From Gammaproteobacteria bacterium (GTDB lineage: Bacteria > Pseudomonadota > Gammaproteobacteria > Steroidobacterales > Rariloculaceae): 9,965 bases of DNA. The first letter of the stretch is position 1, and every line of letters starts with the position of its first letter. A program made the translations under genes and the position numbers. Below, piece by piece: positions 1-5,698 of this stretch. Location: contig SMWC01000141.1 in NCBI GenBank assembly GCA_004357505.1, positions 1-9,965 on the forward strand. The letters run 5' to 3'. The notes under the pieces are model-generated. The model was not told the origin of the DNA. It was given only the letters and a program-made list of their open reading frames with translations, and made no database searches.

Positions 1-98
1 GGTGTGGCAGCCCGATATTCGGTTACAGCTATACGACTGTGGGAACCAACTGTGAGGCTGGACCCTAATGATCGATCAGGTTCGCGGCGCTGAGCTGC

Positions 99-135
99 GC
101 CGTCAGCGCCGCTTATGGCCGGAAGCAGACGTTCA
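99..135 (+). repeat. REP-like palindromic repeat, copy 1 (degenerate)
   Basis: The core GCTTATGGCCGGAAGCAGA at 111-129 differs by one inserted or changed base from the core at 4608-4625 and 4676-4693. The flank GACGTTC also occurs in the copy at 2831-2860. Pairing outside CGCTT/AAGC(A) is poor, so this copy looks decayed. It lies upstream of the first amidase gene. Confidence 0.6.
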
Positions 136-170
136 GATCTCTCCGACCTAGTCTTGGGCCACTCTTTCTG

Positions 171-204
171 ACCTCTTCCGGGGAGGTTTCAGCCCCGGCT
201 AGGT
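171..204 (+). other. GC-rich hairpin upstream of the first amidase
   Basis: Perfect arms CCGGGG (178-183) and CCCCGG (193-198) enclose a 9-base loop, and an outer pair ACCT (171-174) / AGGT (201-204) extends the stem. An alternative stem ACCTC (171-175) / GAGGT (183-187) overlaps it and is mutually exclusive with the main one. No T-tract follows, so a classic intrinsic terminator is unlikely. It could end an upstream transcript or sit in the leader of the amidase mRNA. Confidence 0.35.
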
Positions 205-370
205 TCTCGCCTTGAAGCGCTGGTACACAAACTACAGTCGGCTATAAACGAATGGCCCACTTCCTGCAGTTCGTGGAGTAGACTCGGCCTGAGTCGGACC
301 AAATAAAAGAAGGAGATCGAGCTCAAGCGCCCAGTAGGGACTTTCGACTCAGAATCTCCGGGGAGTTCTC

Positions 371-2794
371 ATGTCCATTGCCAAACTCAGTCGCTCCGTC
401 GTAGTTCTGATGCTCGGTTTCCTGGCAGTCACATTTAGTGTTCGCTCCCAGGACGCTCCCGCAGAGGATTTCCAGTTTCATCTCGAAGAGGCGACGATCG
501 CCGACGTACATCGCGCCATTCGGGAAGGCCAGATCACCTGTGTGGGGCTGGTGCAGATGTACCTCGATCGCGCTAAGGCCTATAACGGCGTCAGCCATCA
601 ACTCGTCACCCGGGTCGGTGCACCGATTCCGCCCTCCCCGGGAGTTGTGCGCGCGGGGTCACCGCTTGAGTTTCCGACGGAGACGGTGGCGATATCCGAA
701 GTCCTGCCTGATTTTGACGAGTACGCCGGGCCGCCCATCGAGTTTGGCCGAATGGAGCCAACCGCATCCGATCCCAGCGTGCACCAGCAGTACGGCATGA
801 CGTTGGGGATTGCGGATGCAGGCCAGATGAACGCCCTGGGAACGCTCAACCTGCGGGGCGAGCGCTCGGTGACGTGCAAGGGCGACGCGGACCTGCATCC
901 GTCCGATGGTCCGCTGCCATCAGGGTCTGATGCCGTGTGTGAGGATTTTCGTCAGTACCCGGACGCACTCGAACGAGCACTGCAGCTGGATGAGCAGTAT
1001 GGCACTGAACCCGATCTCGATCAGCTGCCGATGTACTGCATTCCTTTCAGCTTCAAAGACCCCTTCGATACGAAGGATATGCGAACCACAGCAGCCGCTG
1101 ACGCCCGCTACGACATCGATTTCCCACCAACCGACCACACGCTGGTTGCGCAACTGCGGGAGAAAGGCGCGATCATTTACGCCAAAGCCGTCAACACCGA
1201 GTACAACGGGCGCGGATGCGGCGGGAGTGGCTGCGATCCCGGTGGGCGCAACGAGGCGACCATGGTACTGCCGTCAACACTGGGGTACCAACGTAGCTCA
1301 TGGTCGGGCAATCCAAGTAACGTTTACGACACAACGCGCGCGCCCTCGCTGGGCTCAAGCTCGGGGTCTGCCGTTTCGGTGAGCGGAAACCTCGCGATGT
1401 GCAGCCTCTGCGAAGAGACGAGTCTCTCTTGTCGGGGACCGGCCAATCACAACGCCGTCGCGCTGATCCTGCCGCACAAGGCCATGATCTCTTACCACGG
1501 TAATGCTATCGGCTCCGACATCTACTACGACCGCAGCGGGATTTACTGTCGCTGGGTGGGCGACGCCGCGAAAGTGTTGGATGCGCTGAAGGACCCGGTC
1601 ACCGGCTACTACGACCCACGAGATATTTGGACGACCGTCCCCAGGGCCAGCATCCTCGAAGGGACATTTGCTGAGCACGTGGTGGAAGAGGCAGAAGAAG
1701 GCGCCTTACAAGGCATACGCATCGGCGTGATTCGAGAATCGATGCTGAAGTTTCCGGGCGTAAGGGCGGACGAACCCATCGTGGACGCTGTAGTCAGAGA
1801 GATCGAAGAGGTGCTCAGCGGGTATCTCGGCGCCACGCTGGTGGAATCCGTGGATCCGCTATGGCCGGATGATCCGGAGATTGAGAACATGCAGCCCTCC
1901 TACACCGACGCGCTGGCGCAGCTCCTGCCCGTGTTCTTCCCAGACATTCTCTATTGGCTGGACGGCGACGGTCAGCCGAGGTTCCCGGAGTTCGCAGCGA
2001 ACATCAAGCCGACGACGTTCGCGCCGGGAATAGTTTTCGGATCGGGCACGATGAGCCCGATCGACTACATGGTCGCCATGGCCGAAGGCATCGAGCCACT
2101 GCCTGCAGGCCTCAACATCCGCTCGATACTGGGGCTCGCGTTCTCAAACGCTTTGAAGTTCAACTTCACACAGTACTTCGTGCGACGAGCGGCGGGCTGG
2201 GCGGAACGCGGCTACACCGAGACCTTGGTCGACTTCGAGACACTGAATGAGCGCTCGAAATTCTGGAGCGACGCCCAGCGAGCATGGTTCATGAACTGGG
2301 AAGAGATTGACGACATACGCCGTACACTCGGCGAGCGACAGGGGATCGACGAACGTTTCAAGCTGCGGGAGTTACTACGCCGGCTCGAGATGAAAGTGAT
2401 GATGGAAAACGATCTCGACGTTGTCGTGCGCCTGCATTACTCGCTCCCGCCCGGCAAGATCGGTACGTCCCCGCAGCCGCAACCCGAGGGCAACGTACGT
2501 GGCGAGATGCGCATGGGCCCCTACGCCGGCTTGACCGAAATCTTGATTCCGGCCGGCTACGTCCAAACAGTCTACGACCCAGTTTTCACGCTCAGCGAGG
2601 ACAAGCAGCGGTACATCCCGACGAATAACACCACCCCCACGACACTGCCAGCGCCGGGACTGCCCTTCTCGTTGGTATTCAGGGCGGACCCTGGTCGTGA
2701 GGATGTCATCCTGAGAGTCGCTTCAGCTTACCAGTCGGCATCTAAGCGCCGGTTGCCACCACCGGCCTTCGGGCCACTTTCGGGAGAACCGTAA
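371..2794 (+). CDS. Large exported amidase-signature (AS) family hydrolase, divergent active site
   Basis: An 807-residue member of the amidase signature family, serine hydrolases that cleave C-N amide bonds using a Ser-cisSer-Lys triad. Residues 1-26 look like a Sec signal peptide with a hydrophobic core (VVVLMLGFLAV) and cleavage near SVRSQD. The triad appears complete: Lys229 in FSFKDPFD, cis-Ser329 in LGSSSGSA and nucleophile Ser353 in ETSLSCRGP; the 24-residue Ser-Ser spacing equals that of the second amidase here. Unusually, the normal D-T-G-G-S motif reads E-T-S-L-S, replacing the two oxyanion-hole glycines. Against the 536-residue amidase at 5699-7309 there are about 113 extra residues before the Lys, 27 between Lys and cis-Ser, and 133 after the nucleophile. 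Cysteines are frequent (57, 169, 190, 223, 283, 288, 344, 347, 354, 393), which would fit disulfides in an exported protein. Start: ATG with GGGGAG five bases upstream. Substrate unknown; activity is uncertain. Confidence 0.88.
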   Translation: MSIAKLSRSVVVLMLGFLAVTFSVRSQDAPAEDFQFHLEEATIADVHRAIREGQITCVGLVQMYLDRAKAYNGVSHQLVTRVGAPIPPSPGVVRAGSPLEFPTETVAISEVLPDFDEYAGPPIEFGRMEPTASDPSVHQQYGMTLGIADAGQMNALGTLNLRGERSVTCKGDADLHPSDGPLPSGSDAVCEDFRQYPDALERALQLDEQYGTEPDLDQLPMYCIPFSFKDPFDTKDMRTTAAADARYDIDFPPTDHTLVAQLREKGAIIYAKAVNTEYNGRGCGGSGCDPGGRNEATMVLPSTLGYQRSSWSGNPSNVYDTTRAPSLGSSSGSAVSVSGNLAMCSLCEETSLSCRGPANHNAVALILPHKAMISYHGNAIGSDIYYDRSGIYCRWVGDAAKVLDALKDPVTGYYDPRDIWTTVPRASILEGTFAEHVVEEAEEGALQGIRIGVIRESMLKFPGVRADEPIVDAVVREIEEVLSGYLGATLVESVDPLWPDDPEIENMQPSYTDALAQLLPVFFPDILYWLDGDGQPRFPEFAANIKPTTFAPGIVFGSGTMSPIDYMVAMAEGIEPLPAGLNIRSILGLAFSNALKFNFTQYFVRRAAGWAERGYTETLVDFETLNERSKFWSDAQRAWFMNWEEIDDIRRTLGERQGIDERFKLRELLRRLEMKVMMENDLDVVVRLHYSLPPGKIGTSPQPQPEGNVRGEMRMGPYAGLTEILIPAGYVQTVYDPVFTLSEDKQRYIPTNNTTPTTLPAPGLPFSLVFRADPGREDVILRVASAYQSASKRRLPPPAFGPLSGEP

Positions 2795-2830
2795 TGAGCT
2801 GCCTGCCTCGGAGTCTGTTATCCCTCGCTA

Positions 2831-2860
2831 GATGTCTCCTTCGGCCGAAGCGGACGTTCA
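2831..2860 (+). repeat. REP-like palindromic repeat, copy 2
   Basis: A near-perfect palindrome centred on CTTCGGCCGAAG, extended outward by GTC/GAC pairs, a T-G wobble and one mismatch. The right half GCGGACGTTC matches the right arms of other copies (GCGGACATTC at 5631-5640, GCAGACGTTC at 125-134). It lies between the first amidase stop and the ABM-like gene. It could act in mRNA 3'-end stability, but no T-tract supports termination. Confidence 0.6.
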
Positions 2861-2909
2861 ACCAAACTCTTTGAGGTACATGGCACGTCGATAGTCTGGA
2901 GATTCACGA

Positions 2910-3254
2910 ATGATCGCCGTTATATTCGAACTAGAGCTGCAGGCTGGAAAAACCGCCGACTATTTGGAGATCGCAAGCCAACTACATCCAATCGTTGAGA
3001 AGATAGATGGATTTATCTCGATCGAGCGATTCGAGAGTCTGGTTCAACCTGGAAAGATCCTATCGCTATCACTCTGGCGTGACGAGGAAGCCATCAGAGA
3101 GTGGCGAAACGTGGCAGAGCATAGACAAGCACAGCATGATGGCCGCGATGGCATCTTTTCCGACTACCGGCTGCGGATCGCTAGGGTTATTCGCGAATAT
3201 GGTATGCGTGAGCGAGATCAAGCCCCCGATGATAGCAAGGCGGTGCATGAATAA
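2910..3254 (+). CDS. ABM-fold (antibiotic biosynthesis monooxygenase) family protein
   Basis: A 114-residue protein resembling the antibiotic biosynthesis monooxygenase (ABM) family: small dimeric ferredoxin-like alpha+beta proteins that include cofactor-free monooxygenases, haem-degrading enzymes and proteins of unknown role. Visible hallmarks are the N-terminal strand IAVIFELEL, helix 14-30 (TADYLEIASQLHPIVEKI), a GFISIERFES strand, the LSLSLWRDEEAIREWR segment at about 51-66, a conserved EHRQAQ helix, and the C-terminal strand DYRLRIARVIREY. No signal peptide is present, so it should be cytoplasmic, the only such product in this window. The ATG has GGAG eight bases upstream. It lies 115 bases after the first amidase and 128 bases before the acetamidase gene, all co-directional, but repeats fill both gaps, so one transcript is uncertain. 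The specific reaction cannot be told from sequence. Confidence 0.82.
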   Translation: MIAVIFELELQAGKTADYLEIASQLHPIVEKIDGFISIERFESLVQPGKILSLSLWRDEEAIREWRNVAEHRQAQHDGRDGIFSDYRLRIARVIREYGMRERDQAPDDSKAVHE

Positions 3255-3275
3255 TCGCTCGATAGGGTTGCCGCG

Positions 3276-3303
3276 AATGGCCGCTTTTGGCGATAGCAGA
3301 TAT
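3276..3303 (-). repeat. REP-like palindromic repeat, copy 3 (degenerate, inverted)
   Basis: AATGGCCGCTTTTGGCGATAGCAG (first 20 bases at 3276-3295) resembles, in inverted orientation, the copy at 7357-7384 (GCTGCTTTCGGCCAATAGCAG). Arms pair only over about five positions with a wobble, so this is a decayed copy. It lies between the ABM-like gene and the acetamidase gene. Confidence 0.45.
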
Positions 3304-3347
3304 CTGATGCTCGCTTGGGCTTTGCTGCAGAGTCAGGTTTCGCCGCA

Positions 3348-3357
3348 CGAACGTTCG
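3348..3357. other. Perfect 10-base palindrome CGAACGTTCG
   Basis: This short perfect palindrome lies 26 bases upstream of the acetamidase/formamidase start and just before its ribosome binding site. It could be an operator half-site pair or chance; nothing else supports a regulator here. Confidence 0.25.
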
Positions 3358-3382
3358 AAAACGCCAAAGGGGGGGCATTGTG

Positions 3383-4576
3383 ATGGTCAGAGAATTTATT
3401 CAAACGCTTGGACGCAGGGCGGCGTGGGCTAGGTGGCGATATCGCAGGGCCGTCATTGTTGCGTTCATTGTCGCCGTGTCGCTCTGTGCGATCTTTCCGC
3501 CAGCGATGGCGCAGATAATGACGGCGGATCACCATCTACGGGCGCAGCCGGAGAATCTTAGCTGGGGTTGGATTCCGACGGACAAGCCACCGGTGCTGAT
3601 AATTCAATCGGGTGACACTGTACGGATCGATACGATCTCCCATCACGGCTCTACGCAGGATGAGGATCCGGTCGTTTTTCTGGGGGGCTTCGGGGTGCAA
3701 CCCGAGGAGATTCTCCAGGACGTGCGTGACTTCTGGGCATCGAAACCCGGGCGTCCGCGAGAGGGCCGAACGGGGGCACATGTGCTGACAGGCCCGATCG
3801 CGATCATGGGAGCCGAGCCGGGCGACATGCTCGAAATACAGATCCTCGAAGTCAGCTCACGTGTGCCCTACGGTTTCAATAGTGCTGGTGCCCGAAGTGG
3901 TGCGCTGGGCGACAGCTATCCGGGCTGGAGAGCCGGAGATCCCGGCGCGGATATCTCTGGAACCTCGAGAACAATCGTTCGCACAGCCATCAGCGACGGC
4001 CGCGAGTTCGCGCTGGTTGGGGACGGCGTGCGCGTACCCCTCGCCCCGTTTATGGGAATCATGGCGATCGCGCCGCAAGCACCGACCGTCGGGCAGCCGG
4101 GAGTGACGGTAGCCGGCGTGCAAAGCTCGAGGCCGCCTGGCGTATATGGCGGGAACCTCGATATCAAGCTGCTTACGGCAGGGGCGACACTCTATCTGCC
4201 GATATTCAGAGAGGGCGCACTTTTCTATGTGGGCGACCCACACGGCGTTCAGGGTGACGGCGAGGTCAGCGGAACCGCGTTGGAGCAGTCTCTAACAGGG
4301 GTATTTCGTTTCGTGCTGCACAAGGCTGCGGCGCCCGCCGCACCACGCGCCGAAACCGCCACACACTATATTGCCGTGGGTATCGACATCGATCTCGATC
4401 GTGCGTTACGCAAAGCAGTAATGGAGGTCGTCGACTTTCTCGTGGAAGAGAAGGCGCTCGCGCCGCGCGAAGCCTTCACGCTCGCGAGTCTCGCCGTAGA
4501 CTTCACGATCGCGGAGGCTGTCAACGAGACCCAGGTCGTTGCGGCGTCGATCCCGAAGACGCTCTTCGTAGAGTAG
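3383..4576 (+). CDS. Exported acetamidase/formamidase family (FmdA/AmdA-like) hydrolase
   Basis: A 397-residue protein of the FmdA/AmdA family, metal-containing hydrolases that release ammonia from formamide, acetamide and related short amides. Family landmarks are the HVLTGPIAIMGAEPGDMLEI segment (about 133-152), PFMGIMAIAP (about 222-231), GGNLDIKLL (about 256-264) and the hallmark GDPHGVQGDGE at about 284-294, whose Asp, His and Glu are likely metal or active-site residues. Length is typical of the family before the extra N-terminus. Residues 1-43 form an arginine-rich n-region (GRR, RWRYRR), a hydrophobic stretch (AVIVAFIVAVSLCAIF) and a plausible PPAMA|Q cleavage site, so the enzyme appears exported, whereas well-known members are cytoplasmic. 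The ATG at 3383 sits seven bases after a G-run (3369-3375); an in-frame GTG at 3380 is the alternative start. Substrate is inferred from family only. Confidence 0.9.
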   Translation: MVREFIQTLGRRAAWARWRYRRAVIVAFIVAVSLCAIFPPAMAQIMTADHHLRAQPENLSWGWIPTDKPPVLIIQSGDTVRIDTISHHGSTQDEDPVVFLGGFGVQPEEILQDVRDFWASKPGRPREGRTGAHVLTGPIAIMGAEPGDMLEIQILEVSSRVPYGFNSAGARSGALGDSYPGWRAGDPGADISGTSRTIVRTAISDGREFALVGDGVRVPLAPFMGIMAIAPQAPTVGQPGVTVAGVQSSRPPGVYGGNLDIKLLTAGATLYLPIFREGALFYVGDPHGVQGDGEVSGTALEQSLTGVFRFVLHKAAAPAAPRAETATHYIAVGIDIDLDRALRKAVMEVVDFLVEEKALAPREAFTLASLAVDFTIAEAVNETQVVAASIPKTLFVE

Positions 4577-4590
4577 TGACGGAGCTAAGG

Positions 4591-4660
4591 GCTGTTAACC
4601 GATGTCCGCTTATGGCCGAAAGCAGCCATTGGTTAACAGTTAATATGCAGGCGTATGCAT
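4591..4660 (+). repeat. REP-like composite repeat, copy 4 (palindrome plus ATATGCA tail)
   Basis: The outer arms CTGTTAACC (4592-4600) and GGTTAACAG (4631-4639) pair perfectly. Inside them GATGTCCGCTT and AAGCAGCCATT pair at 9 of 11 positions around the ATGGCCG loop, giving a potential stem of about 20 pairs. It continues as TTAATATGCA, with the inverted repeat ATATGCA (4643-4649) -N6- TGCAT (4656-4660). This unit and the next copy form a tandem duplication with a 68-base period. It lies just after the acetamidase stop and upstream of the small lipoprotein gene. Confidence 0.85.
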
Positions 4661-4669
4661 CGAATTTGA

Positions 4670-4730
4670 ATGACTGCTTATGGCCGAAAGCAGAGGTCGG
4701 CTAACGATTAATATGCAAGCTGGCGCATAC
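4670..4730 (+). repeat. REP-like composite repeat, copy 5 (palindrome plus ATATGCA tail)
   Basis: The second unit of the 68-base tandem pair. Core GCTTATGGCCGAAAGCAG is identical to copy 4 and starts exactly 68 bases later, as does TTAATATGCA (4708 versus 4640). The stem here is CTGCTT (4674-4679) / AAGCAG (4688-4693). GGCTAACG replaces the GGTTAACA box. The tail is ATATGCA (4711-4717) -N6- CGCAT (4724-4728), keeping the six-base spacer. It ends about 42 bases before the lipoprotein ATG. Confidence 0.85.
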
Positions 4731-4772
4731 TATTCAGTAGTAGACAGCAGGCTGGGGTTGAGGGAGTAGCTG

Positions 4773-4952
4773 ATGAACAGATTACTTTTAACACTAATCC
4801 TTACAACTTTGCTTAGCGGGTGTGCGCAATTCATGCCAGTCTCGGCAGAAGAAGCGAGAGGCCAAGACGGCACGTTCAGTCATCGAACCGATATCGGCGG
4901 CTACTATCGCTACGACAACGGCGACGTTGTACCCATAGACAGGAGATACTAA
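4773..4952 (+). CDS. Small lipoprotein, function unknown
   Basis: A 59-residue gene. The protein begins MNRLLLTLILTTLLSGC, a short basic n-region, a hydrophobic core and a canonical lipobox L14-S15-G16-C17, so it should be lipidated on Cys17 and anchored in an envelope membrane. Residue +2 is Ala, with no Asp retention signal, which favours outer-membrane sorting by the usual rule. The mature part is about 43 residues, polar, with an aromatic and acidic C-terminus (GGYYRYDNGDVVPIDRRY). AGGGAG lies six bases before the ATG, a good ribosome binding site. It stands between the tandem composite repeats and the DoxX gene, with 104 bases before DoxX. I do not recognise the family. Confidence 0.72.
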   Translation: MNRLLLTLILTTLLSGCAQFMPVSAEEARGQDGTFSHRTDIGGYYRYDNGDVVPIDRRY

Positions 4953-4969
4953 GAGCTTCCGCGAGCTCT
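4952..4969 (+). other. Hairpin after the small lipoprotein gene
   Basis: Perfect arms AGAGCT (4952-4957) and AGCTCT (4964-4969) with loop TCCGCG, starting on the last base of the stop codon. A second perfect hairpin, GCCCC-AAGAT-GGGGC, follows at 4984-4998. Neither has a T-tract, so Rho-independent termination is doubtful; they may attenuate or stabilise mRNA between this gene and DoxX. Confidence 0.4.
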
Positions 4970-4986
4970 ACGCGCCGCGGCTTGCC

Positions 4987-5027
4987 CCAAGATGGGGCGG
5001 TCCCGGGGAAACGTTAACGGTTAACCA
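4987..5027 (+). repeat. Direct repeat, copy 1: CCAAGATGGGGCGG-N11-CGTTAACGGTTAACCA
   Basis: CCAAGATGGGGCGG (4987-5000), then 11 unrelated bases, then CGTTAACGGTTAACCA (5012-5027). The same two blocks with the same spacing recur at 5570-5610. Here the GTTAACC box is not followed by the core palindrome, unlike the second copy. The block overlaps the hairpin at 4984-4998 and ends just before the DoxX gene. Confidence 0.75.
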
Positions 5028-5056
5028 TGGACTCACTCGACAACGGGAGAAGAAGA

Positions 5057-5488
5057 ATGAGTGGACTTAATAACGTGTTGGATAATTTTCTTGGGAACCG
5101 GTCCCAACAGGTTCTCAGCGTGCTCCGTATTGTATCGGCGTATATGTATATGCTGCATGGAACCACAAAGATGTTCGGCTACCCTGGCGAAAGCGGCGAA
5201 TTCATATTGATGACTTTGCACCCTGGGCTGATCGGAGTACTCGAAGTATTTGGCGGGCTCCTTCTGCTCGTGGGCCTGTTCACCAGACCGGTCGCGTTCG
5301 TCCTGTCCGGGTCGATGGCGTTCGCTTACTGGATGTCGCACGCGTTCCGTGAAGGCGGATCCTTTATTTTTCCCGTTACCAACGGCGGTGACGCGTCGAT
5401 ATTGTACTGCTTCGTATTCCTGTTCATCGCTGCGGCAGGCGGGGGCGTGTGGAGCCTCGACAAGATGATGGGCAAGCGTAACGTTTAG
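5057..5488 (+). CDS. DoxX family integral membrane protein
   Basis: A 143-residue DoxX-like protein. Four hydrophobic segments are visible at about 18-34, 57-76, 77-95 and 112-133, the usual topology of this family. Typical features are LRIVSAYMYMLHGTTKMFG in the first helix and LEVFGGLLLLVGLFTRPVAF around helices two and three, followed by a MAFAYWMSH segment. DoxX members range from thiosulfate:quinone oxidoreductase subunits to proteins linked with redox stress; sequence alone does not say which role this one has. I chose ATG 5057 because GGGAG (5045-5049) lies seven bases upstream. An in-frame ATG at 5027 would add MDSLDNGRRR but falls inside the repeat block without a ribosome binding site. 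It is convergent with the second amidase. Confidence 0.88.
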   Translation: MSGLNNVLDNFLGNRSQQVLSVLRIVSAYMYMLHGTTKMFGYPGESGEFILMTLHPGLIGVLEVFGGLLLLVGLFTRPVAFVLSGSMAFAYWMSHAFREGGSFIFPVTNGGDASILYCFVFLFIAAAGGGVWSLDKMMGKRNV

Positions 5489-5569
5489 TTTCCGGCGCAT
5501 GAATTCGGTGTAGGAGCGACAGTCTCGTGGCAATTCTCCAGCGGCGTTTCTCGGTAGGTGCTGTTTGCA

Positions 5570-5610
5570 CCAAGATGGGGCGGCTTAGAGGTCGCGTTAA
5601 CGGTTAACCA
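5570..5610 (+). repeat. Direct repeat, copy 2: CCAAGATGGGGCGG-N11-CGTTAACGGTTAACCA
   Basis: CCAAGATGGGGCGG (5570-5583) and CGTTAACGGTTAACCA (5595-5610) repeat the blocks at 4987-5027 with identical 25-base start-to-start spacing, while the intervening 11 bases differ. Here the block runs directly into the core palindrome at 5610. The upstream C5566-5570 region does not form the hairpin seen in copy 1. Confidence 0.75.
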
Positions 5611-5639
5611 ATGTCTGCTTATGGCCGAAAGCGGACATT
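5610..5639 (+). repeat. REP-like palindromic repeat, copy 6 (best stem)
   Basis: AATGTCTGCTT (5610-5620) pairs with AAGCGGACATT (5629-5639) over all 11 positions, one of them a T-G wobble, around the ATGGCCG loop. Upstream it is preceded by GTTAACGGTTAACC, but no GGTTAAC box follows. It lies between the convergent DoxX and amidase genes, downstream of both, where a bidirectional mRNA 3'-end structure would fit. Confidence 0.85.
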
Positions 5640-5698
5640 CGAGTCGTCTCAACTCGACGAGTAGGTCTCCGATCCTGCAGTCCGACTCTCCCATGCGT

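Larger units (their letters stand above)
1..370. other. Leader region without a recognised gene
   Basis: No convincing gene is visible before the first amidase. Frame 3 stays open from the window edge to a TAA at 66-68 (about 21 codons, ending in an Asn-Cys-Glu-Ala-Gly-Pro tail) and could be the end of a truncated upstream gene, but frames 1 and 2 also stay open for similar lengths, so I do not call it. The region holds a degenerate palindromic repeat (core 111-129), a GC-rich hairpin (171-204) and a short perfect inverted repeat GACTC-N5-GAGTC (281-295). An AAGGAGAT Shine-Dalgarno-like string at 310-317 has no start codon at a usable distance. No promoter could be assigned with confidence. 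Confidence 0.5.

Noticed and set aside
3..68. C-terminal tail of a truncated upstream gene in frame 3
   Set aside because: Only about 21 codons are visible, no family can be recognised, and the other two frames are similarly open at the window edge.
178..198. Rho-independent terminator at the GC-rich hairpin
   Set aside because: The stem is good, but neither strand has a T-tract directly after it.
906..1382. 158-codon open frame overlapping the first amidase in another + frame
   Set aside because: It lies wholly inside a clearly recognisable amidase coding region and its translation is biased to Arg/Ser/Thr, typical of an out-of-frame reading of GC-rich DNA.
4591..4730. Possible CRISPR-like repeat pair
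   Set aside because: Only two units are in tandem, repeats are palindromic and variable, other copies are scattered and inverted, and no cas gene is present.
5027..5056. Upstream ATG adding ten residues to the DoxX protein
   Set aside because: The ATG lies at the end of a repeat block with no ribosome binding site, while ATG 5057 has GGGAG at proper spacing and leads into a normal DoxX N-terminus.
5033..5533. 166-codon minus-strand open frame opposite DoxX
   Set aside because: It is antisense to a protein with four clear membrane helices, and its own product is rich in Arg/His/Glu with no recognisable fold.
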